Notes: generated by a model from the letters alone, not told the origin. 27,601 nucleotides of DNA from JABABV01 sp965222855 (GCA_965222855.1 CBDCUL010000002.1:1-27601), one strand, 5' to 3'; shown: positions 17,378 to 27,509, counted from the stretch's first letter. Program-made: numbers and translations.

Positions 17378-19585
17378 TTACATAAATTTAGATGGTGCAG
17401 ATCAAGTTAATGATGAACCTTTGTAAGTAATACTTACTCCTGTTAAAGCATTTGATGATGCTCCAGTAGGAGAAAATCCTGTGAAAGTAGTAGTTGTTGC
17501 TGTATCTTTTAATAAGCTGACAGAACTACTATCTATACTAGAAGCTACTGCCATACCAGTTGCATCGCCTGCAAATATTGATTGTGGTGCTACTGATACA
17601 TCATTTATATTATAGATTTCATTACCAGCTGCTAAAGTTGTATAGTTTCCTGATACAGCTGTTAGTGATCCTGTATTTTTATAACCATTTAATTGGTTCA
17701 TACTAGAATGGTCTGATGGTAAGAAATAAGCTGAGTCGCCAAATTTTACATTACCAGAACCATCCAATCCTGCTAAAGGTTGGACTACTAATCCTTGATT
17801 AACATTAGTCCCATTATCAGGATTAGCAATAGTTCCATATGGAAGGAAACCGCTAAAATCTCCGATTGTAGCTGGTGTTAATTCTCCTGATGTATTATCA
17901 GCATTAATAATAAAAGTTTGTCCTTTATTACCAGTAGATAATAATTCATAAGCGTTTTTACCAGTGCTATCTCCCATATATCCATAACTTCAAGCGCCGA
18001 CTTTTAAATCTTCGCCTTTAAGATTAGTGATTGCTTTATCTTTATTATTGTTTCCAACAAATCCAATTGATTCTATTTTTCCTTTATGTCCTCCTACTGT
18101 AGATGCAATGTAATATAATCCTTTATTACTAGCAACTCCAGTAATACTATCCGCTGAGTTACCAGTTGTACCTTGAAGTCCTATATCTACAGTAGTTTTA
18201 ACTAACAGACCATTTTTAACACTAATATGTGTTGCTAATCCTTTATTGAATAAAAGTCAAATTTGGCTGCCATCTGGAGACATTGTCATGTCTTGTACAA
18301 CAACACCTTTTATACCTGTTCCAGCGGTACTAGCGAAACTATCGACCTTTGCAATCAGTCCGTTTCCTCCAGATTTAACACTTTGCACTTTAGCTATCGT
18401 AGCTGGAGTAACACTGTATACACCTTGTATTTGGTTATCAGAAAGAGTATTAGTTGTAGCTCAAAATAGATCTCCCTTAGAATCGGTATGAAATCCATTA
18501 GTCATAACTGCTTTTTGACTTGCAGTTGATGGACCAGTTAATCAAAGAGGTGCAATAGTAGTTACTGATTTATCATCTTTTTTAAAAAGGTCATTATTGG
18601 CTGCCGGACCAACACCATTAGCTGCTAAACGACAAACTAACAGATCACTTACTCCTGAATTTAAACTAGCTCAAAATACTTGTTTCCCATTAGACATGTG
18701 AGTTAATGAAATATAAGCTGTGCTACCATTTCATTTAATTTTAGCTGCATCTATTGATAATCCTCCAGCTTTATTAACTCCTGAAGGTTGGAAGTCTGAA
18801 AGACTTGAGGCAGAATATGTTGTAAGCCCACTAGTTCAAGTAGCTCCAGTATCAGCACTATATCATACACCGTTAGGTGATACTCCGATTAATTGAGTAG
18901 GATCTGTTGGTGATGCTGATACTGTTAATCATTTTTTAACTATTCCGTTAGCAAGAGCAGTTCCGTCCGAACCATTAACAAATTTGCTTGTGGCTCCTGC
19001 TGTCGGACCTGTTCACTTAGCACCATTTGTATCAAAGTAAGCAGTGTTATTTAAGTTATAATCAATTGTTGATATTAATTTTTTCATTACTAATAAATGA
19101 CGTTGTTTAATATCAATTGAAATCTCACCTAAAAGTGTTGATTCTGGTTGAGCAGTTTGTGATGTTGCGTTGTTGAATTTAGTATTATCATAATTAATTG
19201 TCACAGATGTTGGACGTGATTTACTGTTCTGTGAAATTGTCACTGTGTTTTTCTGAGATAATGTTGTTGATTCTTTAAACGCAATAAATATATATAAATG
19301 TTTAAAATAACTAGTTTTAATATTTAATTTTTGATCAGCAATGATTTTTGTTGCTTGTGCAGAAATATCACTAACTGAAATTGAAAAAGATTGTTTTACT
19401 TTTGTTATTTTTGCTGAATCTTGACGTTTTGCAGTAACTACTTGAGCAACTGCTTGTTTTAAGACTGCAGCGTATTTAGCCGTGTTATCAGTAGATGACC
19501 CACAACTAACAATAGCCATCGATGTTCCTGCCAACGCAGCTAGACTAGCAGTTCCTACTACTAGATTTGAGAATAATTTTTTCAT
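17378..19585 (-). CDS. large surface lipoprotein L4, probable beta-propeller with an Asp-box
   Basis: 735 residues, open in code 4 to TAA 17378. ATG 19585 (MKKLFSNLVV) is preferred to the upstream ATG at 19597 because GGGGGA lies between them and matches the ribosome binding site position in L1-L3. Lipobox AIVSC, Cys28. It is the most divergent member: same N-terminal domain (VTAKRQDSAK, TSYFKHLYIF), then a propeller-like body with an exact Asp-box, YSADTGATW (S-x-D-x-G-x-T-W), MTMSPDGSQIWLLF, GLYYIAS and PYGTIANPD, and the shared end TGVSITYKGSSLTWSAPSKF. It may be closest to the ancestor of the array. Asp-box propellers are often glycan or protein binding, so an adhesin is possible but not shown. 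Confidence 0.87.
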
Positions 19586-19673
19586 ATTTTCCCCCATATA
19601 TTTTGAGAATTATTTTTTATTTTTTTATTTTTTTATTTTTTACTATTTTTTTACCTTATAACTATATATAAAT

Positions 19674-19703
19674 ATTATATTACATATTGATTATTTTAAA
19701 CAA
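19674..19703 (-). promoter_or_regulatory. promoter of L4
   Basis: On the minus strand TTGTTT (19703-19698) and TATAAT (19679-19674) are 18 bases apart, the best sigma-70-type promoter among the L genes. The leader to ATG 19585 is about 80 bases and very T/A-rich. Confidence 0.6.
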
Positions 19704-19770
19704 TAAATATTTTAAAAATTTTAAAAAAAGTGCTTTTTAAAAATTTTTTTAATAAAATTAATAGTCGTAG

Positions 19771-19799
19771 TTTTCAAATTTTAATTAATTTGATATAAT
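19771..19799 (+). promoter_or_regulatory. promoter of rapZ-yvcK-whiA
   Basis: Extended -10 TGATATAAT at 19791-19799 with TTTTCA 17 bases upstream (19771-19776). The ribosome binding site CGGTGAT follows at 19806-19812, ahead of ATG 19818, so the leader is short. Confidence 0.55.
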
Positions 19800-19817
19800 A
19801 TTAAACGGTGATTAAAA

Positions 19818-20570
19818 ATGAGATATTTATCAATAATTTATGGTAACTGTGAAAAAAGTAAAACCATAGCAAAAAACTGACTTCAAAAATCAGGATTTCA
19901 AGAAGTCAGTTTTCAAGAATGAGCAGATAATAAAAATATTGAAAAAGGTTATATTACTAGTATTTTGAATCGCGATCAAATTATCGCGATTAAAAAGAAT
20001 GAAACATATAGTTATAAATCAGTTTATTTTATAAACCGTCATCTTAAATGATCGTTTAATAAAACAGAATTAGATATTCGTGATGAGTTAAGAAACAATA
20101 TTGATACAACTTATATTGATGATGAAAATATTCAAAAAATTGTTAAATTATTTTTTAATATTGAATCTTGAGCTAAACCGCTTTTAATATTTAAATCTTT
20201 TGGATTTAAATATGGAATTATTCAAGACTTAGATATGATCTTTAATGTCCGTATTTTACCCAACCCATATTGAGACGAAACACTTAGACATATTTCAGGT
20301 GAAAATCAAAAAGTAATTGATTATGTATTAAAAGACGAATTTGCTAAAAAATATTGTCATCAAATAAGTTTGACAATTGAAGATTTTTTAAATAAATCAT
20401 TAGTTAAAAGTAATGGTAAGCATTTATGAGTCATGGCGCTTGCTTGTACTGGTGGAATGCACCGTTCAGTTGTTAGTGCTAATTTAATTGCAAATCAATA
20501 TATTAACTTAAAAGATAAGTATAATATTATTGTGTGACATGATAACTTAAATAAAATTAAGGTGATCTAA
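19818..20570 (+). CDS. rapZ: RapZ-family protein with a degenerate N-terminal P-loop domain
   Basis: 250 residues, shorter than the usual ~285-300. The C-terminal domain is well kept: SFGFKYGIIQDLDMIFNVR, LPNPYWDETLR and ACTGGMHRSVV match the conserved RapZ/YvcJ blocks. The N-terminal half, normally a nucleotide-binding domain with GxSGxGKS, starts here MRYLSIIYGNCEKSKTIAKNW, so the Walker A glycines are gone and ATP binding is unlikely. In other bacteria RapZ binds RNA (E. coli, controlling glmS through GlmZ) and YvcJ is a nucleotidase. Mollicutes make no peptidoglycan, so loss of part of the function is plausible. First gene of the conserved rapZ-yvcK-whiA cluster; two bases separate it from yvcK. 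Confidence 0.88.
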
Positions 20571-20572
20571 TA

Positions 20573-21529
20573 ATGAATGCTCATAAAAAAATAGTTGTTA
20601 TTGGTGGCGGAACTGGCTTATCAACTTTATTATCAGGAATTAAAAATATTCATGATATTGAATTATCAGCGATTGTAACTGTTTTTGATAACGGTTCATC
20701 GACTGGTGTTTTAAGACGCGAATTTAAAATTCCTGCTGTTGGTGATATTCGCCAAGTTATTACAGCGCTATCAACTAATGAAAACCATCATATTCTAAAT
20801 AGTTTAATGGCTTATCGTTTTCAAAATAAAAATAGTAATTTAGATAATCATTCATTAGGTAATTTAATTATTGCTGCTTTAATAGATATTCAAAAAGATT
20901 TTAAAAAAGGGATCGAATCATTATCGACTGCTTTAAACATTGTTGGTAAAATTATTCCAATCACAGATGAATCAATTAACATTAACGCAGTTACTGTTAA
21001 TAATAAAATAATTTCTGGAGAATCTAATATCGGTAATAGTCGAGAACAATTAAAGAAAATATTTTATAGTGATAAAGTAAAAGCTAATCCTGATGCGATT
21101 ATGGCTATCAATGAGGCTGATTATATCATTTATGGTATTGGATCATTATATACATCAATCATTGCCAATATCGCTTTAGATGATATCCAAGAAGTTTTGC
21201 GTAGTACGAAGGCTAAACATGTTTATGTTTGTAATATAATGCAACAAAGAGGCGAAACGATTGGTTATGATACTCAAGATCATATTGATGCGATTGAAGA
21301 ACATTTAGGTAAAAAAATTATTGATATTGCTATTACTAACTCAACAATTATTACTGCTGAAGTTGTTAAAAAGTATGCTTTACAAAATCAAAAAATTGTT
21401 CCTGTAAAATTTCGAAATTCAAAAATCAAAATTATGCAAGAACCATTAATTAAAATTATGGATGATAATACAATTCGCCATGATCCTTTATTAATTGAAC
21501 AAACATTTAAAAAATTAATTTTTAATTAA
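20573..21529 (+). CDS. yvcK: YvcK/GlmR-family regulatory protein
   Basis: 318 residues, full length for the family (CofD-like fold). GGGTGLSTLLSGIKN is the N-terminal nucleotide-binding loop; FDNGSSTGVLRREF and VGDIRQVITAL follow as in CofD/YvcK proteins; later NPDAIMAINEADYIIYGIGS and YVCNIMQQRGET are typical. In Bacillus the protein binds UDP-sugars and steers carbon towards cell-wall precursors; its role in a wall-less cell is not known. The ribosome binding site AAGGTGATC sits over the rapZ stop. A decayed fragment of this gene lies at 16955-17125. Confidence 0.95.
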   Translation: MNAHKKIVVIGGGTGLSTLLSGIKNIHDIELSAIVTVFDNGSSTGVLRREFKIPAVGDIRQVITALSTNENHHILNSLMAYRFQNKNSNLDNHSLGNLIIAALIDIQKDFKKGIESLSTALNIVGKIIPITDESININAVTVNNKIISGESNIGNSREQLKKIFYSDKVKANPDAIMAINEADYIIYGIGSLYTSIIANIALDDIQEVLRSTKAKHVYVCNIMQQRGETIGYDTQDHIDAIEEHLGKKIIDIAITNSTIITAEVVKKYALQNQKIVPVKFRNSKIKIMQEPLIKIMDDNTIRHDPLLIEQTFKKLIFN

Positions 21530-21552
21530 ATTTAATGAGGGGGTTTTTGGAT

Positions 21553-22494
21553 ATGAATTTCTCATTTTCTGCAACAGCCAAAACTGAAAGTATTAAATAT
21601 GATATGAATAAAACCCAATTAAAAAATTTTTTAGCTGGTTTTTTTGTGATTCACGGCACTACCCAAATTACTAACAATATGAATAATATTCGTTTAAAAA
21701 GTGTTAATGCGACAATCATTAAAGAAATATATAAAAAAATTCATCTCCATTTCTCGGAATTTAAAATTCACATTTCAGTATTAAGAACTAAGAAGTTTAA
21801 AAATCATAATATTTATTTATTAGAAATTGAAAACGGATTAGCTTTCTTTACTTTATTGTTTGGTTTTGAATATCGTTATATTAGTGAAAATTATTTAATT
21901 CCGAAAAATATTAATAGAGCCGATTGTTTTAAATTTTTTATTACTGGTTTATTTGTTGCTAATGGTTCTGTTTCTAGACCAAATTCTAAATTTTATCATT
22001 TAGAATTTGGGATGAATAATTTATCATTATCTTATAAAATATTAAAAATATTAAAAAAACATTTTCCTAATTTTAAAATTCTTGAACGTAAAAATCGGGC
22101 AATTTTTTATCTTAAAAAAGCTAACGATATTTCTGATTTTTTAAAATTCATTAATGCTTATAATATGGTATTAATGTTTGAAAACAGTCGCATATCGCGA
22201 GATTTTATTAATTCTATTAATCGTTTAAATAATTTTGATATTTATAATCAGGAAAAAATTAATAATGGCTTTGATCGCCATTTAATTATTATTAATGCTT
22301 TGAAAGAACAAAACTTAATTAAAGATCTTGATTTAAAATATCGTGATTTTATTAAAGTAAGAATCGCTAATCCTGAATCATCGTTAATTGAATTAAGTAA
22401 AATTATGAATCAAAAATATAATTACAATATTAGTAAATCAGGCTTGAATCATTGAATTAGACATTTAAAAAAATTAGTTCCTATTAAGAACTAA
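21553..22494 (+). CDS. whiA: WhiA-family DNA-binding protein
   Basis: 313 residues from ATG 21553 to TAA 22492, with TGA 22453 as Trp. ATG 21553 is chosen because GAGGGGG (21537-21543) is nine bases upstream; the ATG at 21535 overlaps that site. The N-terminal part is the LAGLIDADG-endonuclease-like WhiA domain (FLAGFFVIHGTT, FFITGLFVANGSV, RPNSKFYHLEF), without a nuclease function in this family. SRISRDFINSINRLNNFD is the conserved linker, and the C-terminus is a helix-turn-helix (SSLIELSKIMNQKYN, ISKSGLNHWIRHL). Known WhiA proteins regulate cell division and, in mycoplasmas, ribosomal genes. Last gene of the operon; its stop lies inside a terminator. Confidence 0.93.
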
Positions 22495-22500
22495 TTTTTT
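22468..22500. terminator. terminator of the rapZ-yvcK-whiA operon
   Basis: AAAAAATTAGTTC pairs with GAACTAATTTTTT around a seven-base loop. The whiA stop codon (22492-22494) is in its right arm. The A run on the left lets it also serve smpB on the other strand, whose stop is at 22506. Confidence 0.85.
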
Positions 22501-22505
22501 TTAAT

Positions 22506-22937
22506 TTAATATTTGTTAATTTGACGATCAGCTTTTTCTTTTAACAAATTACGTTTATCATGTAATTTTAAACTTTTACATAAACCGATGCTAATTTTGA
22601 CTAGACTTCGTTTATTGAAATAAATTTTTAAAGGAATTAATAATAGCTGCTGCGTTTTCATTAAATACTCTAATTTAATAATTTCATTTTTATGAAGTAA
22701 TAATGGGCGGGTGCGCATTGGATCAATTGGAATATAATCAGCCGCATATTTATAAGGATTAATATGCATATTAACAATCATTGCTTGTTTTTGACGAATA
22801 TTAATATAAGCATCAACAATGCTCACTTCACCTTTACGGATTGATTTTATTTCGGGACCATTCAAAGAAATGCCAGCTTCGTATTGTTTCAGAACTTGAT
22901 AATTATGATAAGCTTTGCGATTGCTTGCAATTTTCAT
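22506..22937 (-). CDS. smpB: tmRNA-binding protein SmpB
   Basis: 143 residues, normal length. It carries tmRNA to ribosomes stalled on broken messages. Conserved parts: MKIASNRKAYHNY start, YEAGISLNGPEIKSIR, the NMHINPY segment and the late KISIGLCKSLKLHDKR, which holds the KLHDKR motif that positions in the decoding centre, then a short basic tail. It is the last gene of the rnr-dCMP deaminase-smpB run, five bases after the previous stop. RNase R and SmpB next to each other fits trans-translation, where RNase R degrades the faulty mRNA. The tmRNA gene itself is not in this window. Confidence 0.95.
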   Translation of the reverse strand: MKIASNRKAYHNYQVLKQYEAGISLNGPEIKSIRKGEVSIVDAYINIRQKQAMIVNMHINPYKYAADYIPIDPMRTRPLLLHKNEIIKLEYLMKTQQLLLIPLKIYFNKRSLVKISIGLCKSLKLHDKRNLLKEKADRQINKY

Positions 22938-22942
22938 AATAA

Positions 22943-23416
22943 TTAACTTTGTTCAATGCTAATTTTTTTAGCATTGAACTGACGAGTTTTAACACCGGCT
23001 GCATCAAGCATTCTTTTACTAGCTTGCACAGCTACTAAACCAGCATATTTATTAGAATCATAAACAATACTAGTTATGCCACTTTGAATGATTTGTTTCG
23101 TACATTCATTACAAGGAAATAAAGTTACATATAATGTACAGTTATCAACTTTAGTTACCCCATTTAAAATGGCATTAGTTTCAGCATGAACAACATAAGC
23201 ATATTTAGATTCTAATAAATCTTCTGATAATTCTCATGAAAAGTCATCATCATTAATTCCGCGGGGAAAGCCATTATAGCCAACACCAACAATTTGTTTT
23301 TTAGGATTAACAATACAAGCTCCAACTTGAGTATTTGGATCTTTTGAACGCATTGCTGATAAATGAGCTACATTCATAAAATATGTATCTCAACTAATAT
23401 ATGAATCGCGTTTCAT
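22943..23416 (-). CDS. dCMP deaminase (ComEB-like)
   Basis: 157 residues, two Trp from TGA. The zinc-dependent deaminase family signature is complete: HAETNAIL (His zinc ligand and catalytic Glu) and LFPCNECTKQII (two Cys ligands). NTQVGACIV and GVGYNGFPRG are the substrate-binding parts typical of deoxycytidylate deaminase. It converts dCMP to dUMP for thymidylate synthesis. ATG 23416 is preceded by AAGGAG located in the last codons of rnr, three bases away, so it is coupled to rnr. Nothing suggests competence; the ComEB name reflects only homology. Confidence 0.93.
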
Positions 23417-23419
23417 AAA

Positions 23420-25648
23420 TTACTCCTTAGGACTAATTATTTTTGGCTTTAGCGTTGCACTATCAACTAGATGACGGTTTTTCTTTAAATTAGGATTAAC
23501 TTTCATATTAGTTAATTCTAAATCAATTTTACCTTCAGCACGATCAGCACCAACAACTAGCACTTCAACTACTTGACCAAGTGAAAATGTTTTTTTAGTA
23601 TTCAATCCAACTAATTGTAATGATTGTGGTAAAAATTCATAATCATCATCAGTTAACTTACTACTATGAACTAAACCATCAAATAATGAGTTAATTTCAA
23701 CAAAGAAACCAAAACTATTAACTGAAGCAACGATACCTTCGAATTTTTGACCAACAAATTGTTCAAAGTATTGTGCTTTCTTCATATCGTTAACAGCTCG
23801 TTCACATTCAACTGACTTAACTTCACAATCACTAATTTGTGTTGCGATAGCATGAATTTTACGTAATTCTTCATCTTTATTAATTGCAGTATTATTATCA
23901 AATAAATATTTACGTAATAAACGATGAACTATTAAATCAGAATATCTTCTGATTGGTGAAGTGAAATGCGTATAATCTTTAAGCGCTAGTCCGTAATGAC
24001 CAGTTGGCTTTTCACTATATTTCGCTTTTTGCATTGTTCTTAATAATAAAATTTTAACAATGTGTGAAAGTGGTCCGTCTGGAAAATCACTTACTAAATC
24101 TTGTAGTTCACGTGAATCAGGTTTTTGAGAAATATGTTTTGTATTAATTCCAAAAAACTTAACCATTTTTACAAAATCAATAATTTTTTGAGGAGTTGGT
24201 TTATCGTGAATACGATAAATAAATGGTAGTTTTTTACTATTAATAGCGTGCGCAATCGTTTCATTAGCAGTTACCATTAAGTTTTCAATTAATTGTTCTG
24301 CTTTGTCACGCGGATACGCTTTAATACTAGTTGGATTACCATCTTTATCAACTTTAATTTTAGCTTCTTGTAAATCAAAATCAATTGTGCCATTATCATG
24401 ACGTTTTTTCGTTAAGATTTTTGATAACTCTAACGCTAATGTTAATGTTGGCAACACTACTTTATGATCAGCTAATGTTTCATCACTAGCTTTGTTATTA
24501 AAGATCGCATTAACATCAGTATAATTTAAACGCATTGTTGTTTTGATGAAAGCTGGGAAAATATCATATTTAACAATTTGACCATTATTATCTATTTCGA
24601 TTTTAGTACTAATAGTTAAACGTATTACATTTGGATTTAAAGAACAAATCCCATTTGATAAGATTGCGGGCAACATCGGTACAACACGATCGACTAAGTA
24701 TGTTGAATTACCGCGTTTTAGAGCTTCTTTATCTAATTGACTATCTTCAGTCACATAATGAGAAACATCGGCAATATGAACCCCTAATTCAAAATTACCA
24801 TTTTCTAGTTTAACTAGACTAATAGCATCATCTAAATCTTTAGAATCTTTACCATCAATTGTTACTAAAATTTCTTTCGTTAAATCACGACGAGTTTTTG
24901 GTTGGTCTTCAGCTTTTGGCTCTTGAGCCAACGCTGTCGCTTCTGCCATTGTTGCATCGCTAAATTGAAGTCTAATATTGTGACGATATATTTGTGATAA
25001 TATGTCAACGCCAGGATCATTAGCATGTCCTAAAACTTCTTTAATTTTAATTTGCACAACGCCATTATTAGCATATTTGATAATTTCACAAAGAACTTTA
25101 TTACCATCGACAACTTTTTCAGGGTTTAAAATTTTAAACTGAGGCATAAATTTATTATCATCAGATTTTAAAAGAACTTGTCCTTCTTGTTTATAAACTA
25201 ATCCAACAACGGTGTTGTTGGCACGCTCAAGTATTTTTATAACACGAGCATCAACTTTATTTTTTTGATATCATGATACGAAAGTTTGATATTCAACACG
25301 ATCGCCATTATAAGCACCTTTAATGAAGTCGTTTCCAACAAAATAATCAGATTGATTATTTTCATTTTCATCATCGGGAGCAATGAAACCAAAGCCTTTT
25401 TTATGAACACTAATTTTTCCAGTACCAGTACTTAAAATTTTTAGTAATACATAATCACCAAGCTTATTTTTAATAATTAAATTTTCAGCTTCTAAAATGC
25501 TCAACGCACGACGAATATCTTTAAATTTAAAGCCTTCTTTTTCAAAAGCACTAGCTAAACGACCAAGTCTAGATGGACGATAATATTCACCTTCCATATA
25601 TTTAACTAGTAAATCCTTCAGTTTATGAGTATTATTATTAATCAACAT
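23420..25648 (-). CDS. rnr: ribonuclease R
   Basis: 742 residues from ATG 25648 (AAGGAG just upstream) through a TGA Trp at 25271 to TAA 23420. Processive 3'-to-5' exoribonuclease that degrades structured RNA. In order: N-terminal winged-helix-like segment (residues ~5-65, YRPSRLGRLASAFEKEGFK), cold-shock domains (GKISVHKKGFGFIAPDD, FVGNDFIKGAYNGDRVEY), the RNB catalytic domain with IDGKDSKDLDDAIS holding the metal-binding aspartates, and HIADVSHYV, then HFTSPIRRYSDLIVHR, and an S1 domain near residue 640 (FEGIVASVNSFGFFVEI). Mollicutes usually keep this as their main exoribonuclease. First gene of rnr-dCMP deaminase-smpB. A decayed copy of its 3' end lies at 13540-13795. Confidence 0.96.
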
Positions 25649-25685
25649 TTTTTTCTCCTTGTTGAATTGAATTTCCTTAGCATTT

Positions 25686-25718
25686 AAAAAAGGACTAAAT
25701 CTAAATTTAGCCTTTTTT
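25686..25718 (-). terminator. terminator after secG
   Basis: AAAAAAGG-A-CTAAAT and ATTTAG-CCTTTTTT pair around a four-base loop with one bulged base. On the minus strand it follows the secG stop (25725) by six bases and ends in a T run, separating secG from rnr. Confidence 0.75.
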
Positions 25719-25724
25719 CAAATA

Positions 25725-25961
25725 TTAAGCTACGTATTTTTTAACTAATAGTGCTAACATAATAAAAATAAAAGCAAAAATATAAGTTAAAACAGTAATT
25801 AGTCTATCGTAACCACGTTCTTTAGTCTTACCAAAAAGATCAATTTCATTAGAACCCATTAAAGCTCCAGAAACCCCTTTAGCTTTACCAGCTTGTTTTA
25901 ATCCTAAATAAACTAATATTAGTGATGTTATAAATAAAGATGCTACTAAAAAATCTTTCAT
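25725..25961 (-). CDS. secG: preprotein translocase subunit SecG
   Basis: 78 residues with two membrane spans: residues 4-21 and 52-73, joined by a Gly/Lys loop containing the SecG-like GVSGALMGSNEIDLFGKTKER. SecG is a small helper of the SecYEG channel. AAGGAG lies before ATG 25961. It is commonly found next to rnr and smpB in Firmicutes (secG-rnr-smpB), which supports the call. The Sec channel exports the lipoproteins encoded in this window. Confidence 0.92.
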   Translation of the reverse strand: MKDFLVASLFITSLILVYLGLKQAGKAKGVSGALMGSNEIDLFGKTKERGYDRLITVLTYIFAFIFIMLALLVKKYVA

Positions 25962-25994
25962 AATGTCTCCTTCAAAATTGTAGGTTATTTATAT

Positions 25995-26000
25995 ATTATA
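25995..26000 (-). promoter_or_regulatory. candidate -10 of secG
   Basis: Minus-strand TATAAT preceded by TTG (TTGTATAAT), 34 bases upstream of the secG ATG and just after the stop of the antiporter-like gene. No clear -35. Confidence 0.4.
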
Positions 26001-26007
26001 CAATAAT

Positions 26008-27096
26008 TTATAAAATAATTATTAAAATTCAACTTACTAAATATGATACCACAATTAAGCAAGAAGCAGTAGCGTGAAATCAAAGTGCTTTCGTTTTATC
26101 TTTAAATATTTTTCCAAAAATTAATTTTAATAAAAATATGAATGTGACAATTGTAATCGTTAGACTAATTCAGCGAATACTATGATCGCTTAATGTTTCT
26201 TTTAAAATTGGTCCTCGCTTGTAAAAAACATCAGCAAAGAATAAAATACTAAAATTAAAAATTTGAGCTCCTAAAATAGCACTCATTCCCATTGAAACTA
26301 AACCTTTATTCACTAATAAAAATAATGATAAAATTTCTGGCGTCGCCATAACTCAAGATAAAATAATCCCGCCAATAGTATGTGGTTCTAGGTTATAACC
26401 ACCTTGAGCATGTGGTTTAACCATTAAGTCAGCTGCAGCATTTAATAATAAAGCAAAAACAATTAAACCAAAACTATATATAAATAATAATAATATTGAT
26501 AGCTTCACTGATGCCGGTTCTTTATGAGTATGTTTTTCTGGAACATAATTATCAGCAGTCTCATTAGGATCTGCTTTATCGTTAAATCACGAAAAGATTA
26601 AAAATAATAAATAAACCCCAATTAAGATAATTGGTAATATCCCAATTTTGGTATGATTAATTGTGATTCCGATATTTCATCCAGTAAATACAAAACAACT
26701 AATTAATAAACTAATTACAAATACACCAATAATTAACATCGTATTATATTTATTAACTCGATTAAAAATTAGTAATTTTAAGAAAAAATAAATCACAAAC
26801 AGCTGTCATAATAATGTTAAATAAATTTGATCCTAACACATTAGTAACCGCAATATTTTGGATGACCATTTGATGATTGGAAAATCGCAGTAGTTAATTC
26901 TGGAATCGATGCTAAAATAGCTAAAACAAAAAACACTAATAAAACTACTGGCAACTTTCGTATGTTGCGTTATAATAGTACTATATCTAATTACTTTAAC
27001 TGCACTTCAAAAAGTAAACAGCATAACGATAGTAAAAAGCAATCATAGTGTTTCTGGAATCGTTAGATATTTAATTCAATCTGTCAAAAAAGCCAT
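26008..27096 (-). pseudogene. CaCA-family cation antiporter, broken by three single-base insertions
   Basis: From ATG 27096 (GGGAG upstream) to TAA 26008 the coding sequence changes frame three times, near 26957, 26861 and 26785. Deleting one base at each (one A in the A run at the first, one C of CC at the second, one T of the T6 run at the third) gives a continuous ~361-residue membrane protein. Both alpha repeats of Na+/Ca2+ exchangers are then visible: LAILASIPELTTAIF with NIAVTNVLGSNLFNI, and GGIILSWVMATPEILS with GAQIFNFSILFF. The central loop (NDKADPNETADNYVPEKHTH) is acidic/His-rich. All three breaks lie in the first 330 bases; the other two thirds are clean. Either a recent pseudogene or clustered sequencing errors. 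Confidence 0.8.
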
Positions 27097-27120
27097 GTAA
27101 AAACTCCCTGGGTTTTAAAT

Positions 27121-27129
27121 TGGTATAAT
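27121..27129 (+). promoter_or_regulatory. promoter of the rhodanese gene, extended -10
   Basis: TGGTATAAT (TGnTATAAT), 18 bases ahead of the ATG at 27147, with GAGG as ribosome binding site in between. The -35 region is weak. Divergent from the antiporter start at 27096. Confidence 0.5.
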
Positions 27130-27146
27130 AAATATAGAGGTTATGT

Positions 27147-27509
27147 ATGCTTAAAAAAATTATCAAAAAAATTAAATATTTAACAAATAAAAATGTTAAT
27201 TTTATCGATCACCTTGAATTAGCTAAAATTGTTTATAATGATAAATGAATAATTTTAGATTTAAGACCAAAATCAGAATTTAAAACTTCGCACATTATTT
27301 TATCAAAAAATTTAAATATTATTAAATTTAAAGATAAAATTAATAGTTTGATTAATAAAAAATCAAAAGTTTTATTAATCTGTCATAATGGTAAACAAAG
27401 TCATTATGTTGCAACTTATTTAAAAGGGCGCAAATATAAACGAATTTTTGTTTTAAAAAATGGTTATAATAATTTAATATTAAGAGACTTGAAATTCATT
27501 GTTCAATAA
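27147..27509 (+). CDS. rhodanese-like domain protein
   Basis: 120 residues, one TGA Trp. A short basic N-terminus (MLKKIIKKIKY) precedes a single rhodanese domain: WIILDLRPKSEFKTSHI is the first conserved block, and LLICHNGKQSHYVATYL contains the active-site Cys in a CxxGxxS-like loop, followed by RIFVLKNGYNNL. Such domains bind or transfer sulfane sulfur; the substrate here is unknown. ATG 27147 is chosen over the ATG at 27143, which stops at once. It overlaps the 3' end of the convergent partial gene by 30 bases. Confidence 0.8.

Noticed and set aside
19595..19597. ATG 19597 as the start of L4
   Set aside because: It would place the GGGGGA ribosome binding site inside the gene and add four residues before the standard MKK signal peptide; ATG 19585 matches the other L genes.
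8175..19800. Prophage, insertion sequence or CRISPR array as the source of the repeated sequence
   Set aside because: No transposase, integrase, terminal inverted repeats with target duplication, or short regularly spaced repeats were seen; the repetition comes from paralogous lipoprotein genes.
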